Assembly: GCA_017562135.1 (NCBI GenBank)
Contig: QEYB01001312.1
Location: 434,001 to 498,000 of the forward strand
Reading direction: 5' to 3'
Source: Dipylidium caninum
Taxonomy: Eukaryota; Platyhelminthes; Cestoda; Cyclophyllidea; Dipylidiidae
Length of the DNA stretch: 64,000 nucleotides
Below are positions 49,414-64,000 of this stretch, one piece after another (position 1 is the stretch's first letter; each line of letters starts with the position of its first letter). The notes beneath the pieces are model-generated. The model was given only the letters and a program-made list of their open reading frames with translations. It had not been told where the DNA came from and ran no database searches. The translations under genes were made by a program, and so were the position numbers.

Positions 49414-51517
49414 GCAAAGAAAAAAGTTTAAAACCAAAGTATCCTCGAATCCATTTTAGGGTCTAGCATCATTGTAGGTATGGAAAGTAGGCTAACGACA
49501 ATTAACTACTTTGGTTGGGAACGTAGGATGTAAGGTCGAACAGCTATTACAAACCAACAGAAGTAGAAGCAATCGCAAGAGACGAACTATGAAGGCTACA
49601 AAGACATTTTTAAAACCAGCAGTCGAAACAGATCAAAAGAAAGTGGCACGGCCTTGTGACACTTCATACTATCCGGTGGAGCTAAAAATCTATTAAAAAC
49701 GCGGATGTAAAAGAAATATAAAGTGGACTACAATAACTTCATAAGACAGCATATTCTGAGCCCAAAACAGTGATTTATTATTTGAAATTTGCTCGTTATT
49801 TCCGGACGAAATATTTTGGACTGCGCGGGTCTGTGAATAACAGTTTTGAGGCGTTGGCTGTGGGACTCATAGGGTGTTGTCCTGTAAATGACAAAAAGAT
49901 AAGTGCGACTCACAATGGTGCTGGAGGGTTAATACAGCAATTTGGATTGGATCTTTTGATTGACGGTGCGATTTACGTGGAGCAGATAACAACTTTCAAA
50001 ATGAAGCATACACAACACGCTACAATATCACGCAGCGTCCCCAGTAAGCCGTGATGTCTATGCCACACTTGGCTAAAGTCGAGGTCTATGACACCTAACT
50101 TTTCCAAAGAGATTGAGGCTGAAAAAAGGGAATTTGGTTTCCGTTAAATGAAACTCATTTGCACTTTGCCTAGCTCAGTATAAATTCCCATGTACACATG
50201 AAATTTTGAAATCCATGTAACAGGGATTCAGAAACAAATTGGAAACTTTACTAGTGGAATTTGACTGTTAGCGTAATTTAAGCCCATATGAGCTAAACAT
50301 AAAATTAACGGTGGTGATCCTGTTTGGAAAAAAAATATATGAACCAATGGTAAATTTTAACGCTCAGTTATGCGGCCAACTTGTACCGAGCGATTTTAAT
50401 TTCGCTGCTCGTACTTGCGATATTCTATTTTGTCCTCCGATTATCACCGTCTGGGCATCATGAAGAAGCTTGCTACAAAGTATAAAGTGTGTAAATCTTG
50501 TGCAATGCACCTAAATAGTTAAAGGTACAGAATTCTGTATTTGAACTTCCCGACTGCACCAACGCATAAAATTCGTTGTAATACAAATCGTTAACTTATG
50601 AATAAATTACTTGCAAAGCGATTAAAATAGTTTAAAAAATTATTATCAACCCTTATTTTCTAGTTATGTGATATCGACTTCGCCATTGTGGTTTTGTTTG
50701 TTATAATAACCGAAAATCTGGCTGCAGCGGTGATAATTCGAAAGGTTTTCTTTTCTGCCATAGTGTTGGATATATTTCGCATTTGTTTGGGTACATAGAT
50801 TTACCTCACTCATGTTATGATGCGTTTCTTTTTCATGATTTTTTAATGTTAATTGTTCTCTCCGGCTGAGTTTTGCTTTCTGCACGGCGGATGGCAAACA
50901 ATGCTTTGTCTGACATACCGAATCCTTGAAGTCGGGGATGCTTTTCTTTTCTTCTGTGACATCCTGACTGTTGTACCAAATCATTTCTTCTTTTGGCTCA
51001 TGAATAGGACGATTTGCTTAACAAACTTGGCATCCTTTCACCTTTTCCTTGTTCACGTAATACACGGCTGTTAATTGTTTTGGTCGCCGAAGTTGATTCA
51101 TTTCCGTCGTCATAATATTTCTTGCATATACCGGCCTCAGAGTTTGTTTCAGAGGATGACTATGCTACTTACAGTGATCGTGGCAATGTCCCCTATTTCT
51201 TCCCATACTCAGTAATGTGTTTTCCTTTGTTAACATTGTCCTCGAAGTAATCGCCCTTTTCGTCCCGTATTTTTTCTGATTGGCCCATTACTTGGATTTA
51301 AGTTGTTGCCAGTTTTTCTGCCTCCTGTATGCATCCTTGTAAATTTGGCCTACTGTCATCTCCATGTCTGGCATATTTTCTTTTTTTACAGTGGATTATT
51401 TTTCCCCCAAAAATGTTTTCTGCCCTACTTGTCGTTACGAATATTGTTATTTTCGTTCCCTCTTGTTTATATGATAATTAGTCAATGCGGTCCATTATAT
51501 ATGACCTTTTTTCTTTC
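49414..51517. other. AT-rich divergent intergenic region between the coiled-coil gene and Gbeta
   Basis: About 2.1 kb of AT-rich DNA between genes transcribed away from each other, so it should contain both promoters. No TATA box could be singled out in such composition. It contains one unusually long minus-strand open frame (50664-50984, listed separately). From about 51.2 kb onward the plus strand is T-rich, running into the acceptor at 51519. Confidence 0.6.
50664..50984 (-). other. Orphan open reading frame of 106 codons, coding status uncertain
   Basis: In DNA this AT-rich an ATG-initiated frame of 106 codons is longer than expected by chance, and the frame stays open several codons upstream of the ATG. 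Its product is hydrophilic and rich in Lys, Glu, Asn, Gln and His, with six cysteines but no zinc-finger spacing I recognise. No family match is known to me. It could be a small gene, an upstream exon of the coiled-coil gene, or a chance frame. A shorter plus-strand frame overlaps it. Confidence 0.2.
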
Positions 51518-51519
51518 AG
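51518..51519 (+). promoter_or_regulatory. Splice acceptor 29 bases before the Gbeta start codon
   Basis: A strong polypyrimidine tract ends in TTTCAG at 51519, leaving a 29-base leader before ATG 51549. It marks either the end of a 5' UTR intron or a spliced-leader addition site. Confidence 0.55.
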
Positions 51520-51548
51520 CCCTTAACTCCTCATTTATTCAATTTACA

Positions 51549-56504
<4,956 letters not shown>

Positions 56505-57313
56505 ACTATTCTCCACCATCGCCGCCACCATTAGCACCACTGCTACTACAATCACCACTCCTGCTGCCGCCGGCATCTCTGTCTCTCGGTGTGTGCGTGT
56601 GTTCATGTGGTATGTGCGCACCCTTTTCTTCCTCTTCGCTCGCTGGCTCTCGTTCGTCCACTTGCTTCAATCACATTACAATTATCCCGCCTCTTTCATC
56701 GAACCACATAAACACACGCACACACACGTATTCTCTGTCTTCGTTCTCTATCTCTTCAAGTAAAGCAAATGTGATGATGACGATGTTGACGATGACGCTC
56801 CATTTAATCAAACCCGTCTCCGCCGGCCCTCATTCGTCCCCCCTCGCATGTCGCTCTCTACTTTTTCTGTGTATACATGACCTGCGCCTCGGTGCTGTTG
56901 TCCGTCCGCACCGCATTCTCTTGCCCCGCCCTTCCCCGCTCCACCTTCTTGACGCGTGTCTCAGCGTTAGTGTGGGAGTGTCGCCGTATGAAAATGTAAA
57001 TTTTGCCGCACGTGCACGCCTCACCGTCTTGCTTTGCTCTATCCTTCTCTTCGTGAGTGTCCTTCCCCTTGTCCCCAATCACCTTGTTTTATTTTTCACC
57101 ACTTTTCTCACTCCCTCCTCTTCGTTGGTCTGTTTTGATTTTGTTTTCACTGGTGACGAAAATACACTTGCTTAGGTACCGACCCTACCGATCGACGAGT
57201 CTCTTTTCATCCGACAACGTTTACGGATGAGTTTCACACAGTCACACACGCCCCTTTCTCTCCTCAAGCACTGGCGATCCGAAAACCGTGCCTTTGCCCT
57301 TTTCCTGTCTTCG

Positions 57314-57344
57314 ATGTGTGTATGTGTGTGTGTGTGTGTGTGTG
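57314..57344 (+). repeat. (TG)n microsatellite downstream of Gbeta
   Basis: About fifteen TG units with a single A interruption. Confidence 0.95.
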
Positions 57345-59994
57345 ATAATGGTAAATGTTTTTTCTTCTGCCTATCTCTCTTATTTCTCGTGAAACCGCGT
57401 TATCTTGGCGTACCCTCGCGCACACAGGTAAACAACTCTTCCTTGACCTTCCCCTCCCCTCTTCACCCATTTCCCCCCAATCCTACTCTTCCCACGTCCT
57501 TCCCACTCGCCGTTGTTATTTTTTGACAAAAAACCGTTCACATACGTACGTACACAGTAAAGAGCACAAACAGCGCGGTTGCACACAGACACATCCCCTC
57601 CTCCATTTCTCCACACTGCCCAATTTTCAGTGCAATAAGATCCTACTTTCCTCCACTTCTTCTCTTACTCCTGAACCCCTGCCTGTGTGTGCGTGATATC
57701 CCGCAGGACTCCTGGAAATTGTGTCTTGGTGATGATTTTGAGGGTGGGAGGAGAGGGACAGCGAGGGAGCTCTCTGGCTCTCCTCTCTTAATTCATCTGT
57801 CTCTTCTTTCTCGTCGCCGCTGCCACCGCCACCACCAACTTTGATGTTTTCGCATTTTTTCTCGAATTCTCAATCTCTCACTGTAAAATGTCCTGCAGCA
57901 AAGAAAACTGCGTTAGAGCTTCTCTTGGTGAATTTAATTCTATAATAAGCTGTTGACCCAAAAAATCAAAGTATGCGCGTGTTCTGCTTCTTTTTGTGTC
58001 CTTCCCATGCTTTTTTGGTGGATGGAACAGTACAGAACGCTCCCGAGTTGATGTTCCTGGCCGAAGTGATTCTCAAAGCTTGTCCTACCGCGTGAAAAGA
58101 GTTGGGTCTATGGTCGTCCGAACTGCCTTCTGCAGGACGTGTGTGGGCTTCACCAGTATCCCGTGGACCCCTCCAACACTCCGTCGACACTTTTAGCAGT
58201 GGAGGAGTTTGTCAACCACGCCGTGCCCTCGTGCTAACATTTTGGGCCTGTTTTGTGCCGCCTTTCAACTCACTGTAAGATTGGCTATCATTGTCACCAT
58301 TGCCCCCTAGCCTGTGAGCGTTAATGAGATTGGGACGAATCTCGACGTCCATTCTCCGGCTTAGAAAGCACACAGTAATGACAAGTGGGAGTGAGGAGTA
58401 ATCCACGATTAGGCGGTGGAGGCACTTCTCGCGATTTTGTCCCTTTGAGACAACATTCACCACGAGTATTTCAGTGAGCGGCGAGTGACGGGCACCAGTG
58501 GTTCTGGGCGGCTACTTTTCAGCTGTGAATTGCCAGCTTTTCTTCATGTCCCTCTGTCCACAAACGCGGTGGCTGCTGTGCCTGGGCTCCGATATTCCCC
58601 TTCTGAATGCCCGGGGCCCCTGTTGTGATTTAAGACTGCCTCATTTTCTTGTGGCTCGCATATTTCGTGAGATTTATAAGCAGCTACTCTTGCACACTTT
58701 CTTTGTGCGGTGCATCATGTACTGGCCGCCGTGATTGGAGGCCTCTTGTAAAGTATTTCACCGGCGTTAGACGTGGACTTCCTTCATTTGCCCCGTCTTC
58801 CGTCTGTCGCGACGCGGCTACCAGGGGTTCGGCGTGCTGACCACCCATTCGTCGTGGTTGCTTCGAACGGCTCCATCATCTCCAAACCCCGTGTTTAGGC
58901 GATGAGCCAAAAGTCAATCAAATGCTAATTTCCCGTCCCCGTCACGCTTCGAGGCATTTGTAAGACAGTCTGTGGGGTCATGGGATTGAATTCTCCCACT
59001 CAACGCGTCTTGGCCGTAAACAAGTCCAACGGCGCATCACCTGGCTGGTGGCAGTGTCTCGAGAACACAGGCTCCCTCATCAGCGTTGTTACTCCGGCGC
59101 CTTCTGTTTGGAGCTGCGAAGGCGTGGCGTCGCGGGAACTCACTCGCCCCAGCCCCACCCAAAGATCCCAGCGGGCAGAGAACTTGGCTCCAGGACCCCG
59201 CTGTTATTAATGGCCTCCTGGGCGTGTTAGGCCCCGCCTGGCAAATGCACACACGCGGTGCTCCGAGAAGTCGCCATGTTCTCGCCCCCGCCTTCCACCT
59301 CCCCCGGTCGACATCGGCTTTGTTGGCGTGAGGCATCCCCCCTCTCCTCCCACTGATCTCCGCGGTAAGGTGTAGCCAGATCCAGTTCCAACAGAAGTGA
59401 TTAAAACAGCTCATTAGGACATTTCGGCAGTTTCGACGACAGGCCGGCCTCTAAGTCGGTCCGCGGTGTCTCTGTCCCCCTCAAGTTGGCACCCTGTGGG
59501 GCTGCGAAACGGGCACCCGAACCCCTCAGCCCCAGCTGAGCTGCTGCCCTGCGGGGACCGTTGCAGGGTTGAACTGCTTTTAGTGGAGGGGGCGGGTCCT
59601 CCTCGAGGCCGCCACGACGGGACTCGCTGATGTTGAGCGAGCGAGCGCCTCAGGCTTCGAGTCAGGCATTAATCGCGCCGATGGAAGGGCTAACGATCCT
59701 CCTGTTTTCAATGCGCTGATAATTCGGCCGCTTATCGTAAACAGGGTTTGTGTGTGCGCTTGCGCGTCCGCCCCCTTCCTCCCTCCTCCCCCCCGCGAAG
59801 GCCCTTGGGTGGGGCCGTGCCGTGCCGTGCCGGGGATGAGACGCGGAGGCGCGGAACACCCCTGCAACTGCTACCACCGCTGCTGCTATCGCCACCAGCC
59901 CAACTCCCAAACTAATTGTGCCATTAGGACACAAAAACACTGTATCATGGGACAAATATGGAATGACGAGTGCGTGGTGCGGTGCGGTGCGGGT

Positions 59995-60035
59995 CGCCAT
60001 ATTGGTCACCATGGCAACGCCATTGCTAAGGCAAC
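59995..60035 (+). promoter_or_regulatory. Tandem X-box (RFX) sites with an adjoining YY1-like core
   Basis: GTCACCATGGCAAC at 60005-60018 matches the RFX X-box consensus (GTHNYY AT RRNAAC) at every position. Directly after it, 60022-60035 (ATTGCTAAGGCAAC) carries a second intact GGCAAC half-site with a degenerate left arm. Immediately before them, CGCCATATT at 59995-60003 resembles a YY1 core and includes an ATTGG. X-boxes control ciliary genes in animals, but no ciliary gene was recognised beside this one. Confidence 0.45.
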
Positions 60036-61290
60036 AAATGCATGCGAGTGATGCTCGTCACCCTGCTCTCTCTCTCCCTCTCCCTCGTTGGCTCTCTTTC
60101 GCTCTCCCTTCCCTGGGAGAAGCGGTGGGGGCGGGGGTCGGGGATGCGGGAGAAGGCACCGTCACGCACACGGCACGGCGGTCGATCACCCTCGCAACCG
60201 CCGTGGACGCTGTCGCCGAGTGGATTTCAGCCCTTTCGCAGTCCTAGCATGGAGCTGCTGCCTCCCGTCGGGGTGCCTGCCGGTCTCCGCGGTGTCCCCC
60301 TTCCTCGTACTTTTGTCGGGGCATTATGTATTGAACAAGAGAACTGAACACACTGCTAGCCGTGCGCCATGCCGCGGTACAACAATTAAGGGGCATGGAA
60401 ACTTAGGGAAAATTTCATTGCGTTGGCTAGTTGATCGAAAAATTTGCCGTGAGGAAAGGCGATGCGGAGACATGGGTAGGATCGGGGCTGGGCGGGTGGG
60501 GCCGGGTGGTTGGGTGGGTGGATTCCGCCTCCACAGCATTCAGGTGACTGGGTTGTCCACTGGGCTGGAAGGCAAAATACAAAATAACCGGTATTTCATT
60601 TTGCCATGACCGGCGCACGTAGGCACAGACGACAGTGAAAGGGGAAGGGGGGGGAGATCGGCGCTGCACCTAATTCCCAATTCGCATCTCCCCTCTGCAT
60701 TTCGCGACAGACAGCTCGACTGGTGTGTTCCGGTCGGTTGACATCCGCGCCACTAGGCCGAGCGGTCTGAGCGCGATCGCTCTGCGACCAGGCAGTCAAG
60801 TCAAACGCGAACCGCGTGGTAGCGGCTTGTCATGCTTGGCTCAAGTACTAGTAAACACGGAGTGCAGTTTCGTGCGTACTCTGCAATTTAAGGGGTATTA
60901 AGGAGGGGATCTGTACGCAAGAGTGGCTCCGTTCAAATCTCTGCTCCCCTTATTAATCCCAGTGCCGCGCAAGCCAAATTAGCGTGCTTTAGCAGTTGCA
61001 GCAGCGGCAGCAGCTATGCAAATGCGTCGGCATCTCTGACGACTTGATGAAGAGGAGTGAAAGAGGCAGCAGGCAGGCGGACGGACGGGCGGACGTGGGG
61101 AGGGCGCGCTGCCGGGCGAACAGGCGGGCAGGGAAAGGCCTGTAGCGGGGTGTTTAGCCCAGGCGTGAGTCACCGCGCGCCATTGGCCAAGTCTCGCTCG
61201 GCTGCGCGAACTGGCCCGCATTTTCACAGTGTACAGGCCTGTTCGGCCGCGTACGTACGTGCCGTTAACAGGCAAATGCGCACGCGGAGT

Positions 61291-61330
61291 GCACGTCTGC
61301 ACGCGCGCGCGCGCACGCGCACGTCTGCAC
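61291..61330 (+). repeat. Alternating CG/CA tract flanked by direct repeats
   Basis: A roughly 25-base alternating purine-pyrimidine core (ACGCGCGC type, Z-DNA prone) at 61300-61324 is bracketed by two copies of GCACGTCTGCAC at 61291-61302 and 61319-61330. Confidence 0.7.
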
Positions 61331-63316
61331 TCGAGATATCGAACGCTCGCTCCGCCGCAGTGGAAATCCACGGGGCTGCGCCGCCTCTTACGGCGACGGA
61401 GAAGGGGCATTAGTTAATGCGGGAGGCCGGAATGATGGCAATCATTCTTGTTTATCGCCTCCTGCCCTATTTCACCTGTAAACGCCGCTACCAACTAAGA
61501 CTCCTTCATGATTTGAATACTATTAATAGCGGTTGCGCCTCCCGCTTCCTCTGTTTCGTCATCGGTGAATCGAGCGACGATTCATCTTTGAGCCGTCACT
61601 TCACTGCGAGACAGTATATTACGGAAGTATATATTCGCGCAGATGGTAGAGGTTTGTGTGGTTGCCTCCTCGTCCCCACAAAACACGGGAAAACCGAGAA
61701 TTTATGTATCCGCTCTGCGTAGTATACTTGTGTGGTATTTAATTCGTGCTGCCCGTCGTTTGGTAAACGATCAGGTCAGGATTTACAAACGGCTGTGTGA
61801 GACTATCCATCGCTGGATTGCTAAATTTATCCCTAGACGCCCATCTGATTGGCTGATCCAATTACCACCTGAACCAATAGCTAATGTTAAAATTTAACAG
61901 GATGAAAAGGCAATGCCCCGTCCCCTCGTTATTATCACATCGTCTCTTATGAAAGAACGACGAAGGTTGTGCCGAGTAAGGCATTAAACAGGATCGATGA
62001 CCGCACGGATTCGACTTATCTCGGCAGTTAGTCCTCTTCCGTTTGCCACAGGGGCAAAGGCGACTGCATGAGGGCTGAAAAACGACCAATCAGACGACGG
62101 CATTAGCTCTGCCGTTGACTCACCGCATGATGTATTGGAAAATCGGCAGGCGGTGGGTGAGTCACCGCCCCGCGAGTGCGCGGGGCTGCTGGGGCGGAGC
62201 CCACGTGCGCCACAATGCCTGGACCCCGCCGAAATCGATAAGCGTGGCGCGGGGAGGCGGGGAGGCGGGGGGGAAAGGGACCGACAACCCGCTCGGCACA
62301 GGGGCAGAACCATCGGCGACCGTTCCCCCACTCGCTAACCAGACGTGTGGTCGCTGAGGCAGCGGGAGCACTCGTTAGATGCTCCCGGCTTGAGGTCTCC
62401 CCCCGCCGAGCCCACGTCCCACCACCTGCCGGTCAAACGCGAAGGCTGACGGCCAGGTGGACGGTTTCATGCGCCCCACTGCCCCTCTCCCGCCGCCTCA
62501 GTCGTTCCTTCCATGCAACCTGACGACGAAGGCAAACCGAGGTCACATGAACCCTTGCGTGACTTAATCAACGCCCATGACATTAATAGGGGAAAAGTTG
62601 CGAGGTTTTCCCACTCACTAGAGGACGCTGTAAAATCTCTCACTCGGCAAGAGCGCGTCTTCCTTCCCTGTCAGTGTCCGGCAGCGGAGCCCCTTCGTCC
62701 CCCGGCGACCTTCACTGCTCCCTCGCCACGTCGATTGGCGTCACGTTAGTCGAGCCAGACGCTCTTTGTGATGGCTTATCACTCGCGTGAACGCCATCGC
62801 GGGGGTTGAGCTCTCCTTCCGCGGTGGCGCCGGCGACGCGGCAATCGCCGCTGCCCGCTGCGAAGGCGGAATTTCGATGGGCGAGGCTGGACGCCGGCAG
62901 ATCGCAGCCACGCCGTGTGTCAGTGGAACTGCGTCGTGGCGCTTGGGCCCGCCGGTGGAGGAACCGGCGCGGGGAACTCCCTCGCCCACCTCGTCTGCCC
63001 CCACGGCGGCAAAACAGTGCTTACCCTCAGGAAAGTGCCTTTCTGGGACAAAATTTCCGAGTCACAAAAGTGGGCGTTCGGACGAGGTCCGCCCGCTCAC
63101 TGGCGCCTGACCTTTTGGCTCACTGACAAGAGGTCAAACGGCGCGTAGGTCGAAAAGCGCTGTGACCTGCCCAAGAAGCCCTCTGACACGAAAATGTCAG
63201 CAGGATCTGCCCTCCACGCCGGGGCTGCCCACGTGGGGTGGGGAGAAGGGGACTACGACGTCGCCTCCACCCAGCGCGGAGGCCCCGCCTCGTGGGGTGT
63301 AGCCCTGAGGGGAGAG

Positions 63317-64000
63317 TCAAGGGGCCCACCTCACTGCGAAGACCTTGTTGTCGCTCCAGGCGTTCACGTCGAACTCGGCGTGCGGGTTGATGGCGTAGAG
63401 TTTGCCCTTCCGCGGGTCCGTGATGGCGTCGTAGATGCGTGCCGGCACCACCGCCACCTCCACCGCCCTCCCGGGGTGCGTCGTGAGGGCGTTGCGGATG
63501 AGTCGCACGATGTGCGAGTCGGGACACTCCAACACCGACGCGTCGGCCACTTCGACTATGCGGTAGTCGGCCTCAAAGTCCGGACCTCCTGGCCGGCGAG
63601 AACTTGTTCACGTGAACCACCCGACCGCGGTGGAGGGTGAAGCCGAGATCGCGGCTGCTCGGCGTCTTCTCTGGGTTCCTCTTCTTCACCTCCGCCTCGT
63701 TGACGACGGGGCACTCGTGGAAGCGAAGCTGGATCTTCCGCAGGAACGGGGAGGGGGCGATTATGAGTCGGAAGCAGTCCATATTCTGCCCCGGCGACTT
63801 CTTTGTCGGGCCTCCTTCCTGCTCCTGCAGCCATGTCGGCATTATCTCCAACACCTGGTCCCCAAAGTGCAAGTCAACCTTGTTTCTAAAGTCCTCGTAA
63901 CGTATGCCGCAGACGAAGAACTTGTCGCCCGGGAAGGCTCTCATGGTGAGGTGCTGCGGCCTGTTTGGACGGAAGAAGAGTGTCACGCTGCGCCAGGCGG
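63317..64000 (-). CDS. Partial unrecognised gene running off the window, with an apparent frameshift
   Basis: The minus strand is open from the window edge (64000) to a TGA at 63573-63575, reading a protein-like sequence with PNRPQHLTMRAFPGDKFFV, then NPEKTPSSRDLGFTLHRG. The next protein-like stretch, FEADYRIVEVADASVLEC to FAVRWAP and a TGA at 63317-63319, is in another frame. The switch must fall between 63574 and 63607, because each frame is closed by a stop beyond that; skipping one base joins them. The interval is too short for an intron. Together about 227 residues are visible, with no transmembrane segment. A GCA|GTGAGG at the 3' end could instead be a splice donor, so the true C terminus may lie further on. 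I do not recognise the family. Confidence 0.55.

Larger units (their letters stand above)
56505..63316. other. Intergenic region downstream of Gbeta, microsatellite-rich then GC-rich
   Basis: The first 1.4 kb after the Gbeta stop is pyrimidine-rich and probably includes its 3' UTR. A (TG)n tract lies at 57314-57344. From about 58.5 kb the DNA is GC-rich and CpG-rich again. Short tandem repeats occur near 59.82 kb and 59.98 kb, and a putative X-box/YY1 cluster near 60.0 kb. Open frames such as 61417-61722 have no recognisable domains and I do not call them genes. Confidence 0.5.

Noticed and set aside
51303..51548. N-terminal extension of Gbeta in the same frame
   Set aside because: Hydrophobic, T-rich sequence interrupted by a strong splice acceptor at 51519; the family begins exactly at the ATG at 51549.
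57990..58260. Protein-like stretch (NAPELMFLAEVILKACPTA) after a possible acceptor
   Set aside because: Closed by a stop after about 20 codons with no donor or partner exon; too little to support a gene or pseudogene.
60754..60940. tRNA-like A box (TAGGCCGAGCGG) and a distant GTTCAAATC B-box-like motif
   Set aside because: The boxes are about 170 bases apart and the intervening sequence does not fold into tRNA arms.
61417..61722. 101-codon plus-strand frame
   Set aside because: No recognisable domain, no splice or promoter context; kept as intergenic.

Overview
This is a metazoan nuclear genomic window. It has intron-containing protein genes with GT-AG splice sites, long non-coding stretches, abundant microsatellites and many CpG dinucleotides. 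No bacterial features, viral genes or recognisable transposons were seen. The G-protein beta and XPA proteins look protostome-like. Several short 5' exons start directly at splice acceptors, as in SL trans-splicing animals, so a flatworm (possibly a tapeworm) is my best guess; this is inference. All gene models were spliced by eye, using reading phase and recalled family sequences.

Layout. 1-20.1 kb: GC-rich DNA with simple repeats and no gene I can support. 20.1-22.6 kb (+): a complete four-exon SBSPON-like gene (somatomedin-B plus thrombospondin type-1 matrix protein) with a TATA/CCAAT promoter. 22.6-37.3 kb: more GC-rich DNA without a supportable gene. 37.5-43.3 kb (+): a three-exon gene for a divergent FGF-like ligand, whose intron positions and phases match the classic FGF gene. 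44.9-47.7 kb (-): complete five-exon XPA, convergent with the FGF-like gene. 48.4-49.4 kb (-): an unrecognised coiled-coil protein gene with one apparent single-base frameshift. 51.5-56.5 kb (+): complete six-exon G-protein beta gene (340 aa); intron 4 holds two odd open frames. 56.5-63.3 kb: microsatellite-rich and GC-rich DNA with a tandem X-box/YY1 cluster near 60.0 kb. 63.3-64 kb (-): the 3' part of an unrecognised gene that runs off the window and carries a second apparent frameshift.

Composition: a relatively AT-rich block at about 46-56 kb holds three densely packed genes (XPA, the coiled-coil gene, Gbeta). The two putative extracellular or developmental genes lie in the GC-rich, gene-poor flank. 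The genes do not form one pathway: XPA is nucleotide-excision repair, Gbeta is heterotrimeric G-protein signalling, and SBSPON-like and FGF-like are secretory-pathway proteins. The strongest novelty candidate is the FGF-like gene, because flatworm FGF ligands have been hard to recognise by sequence.
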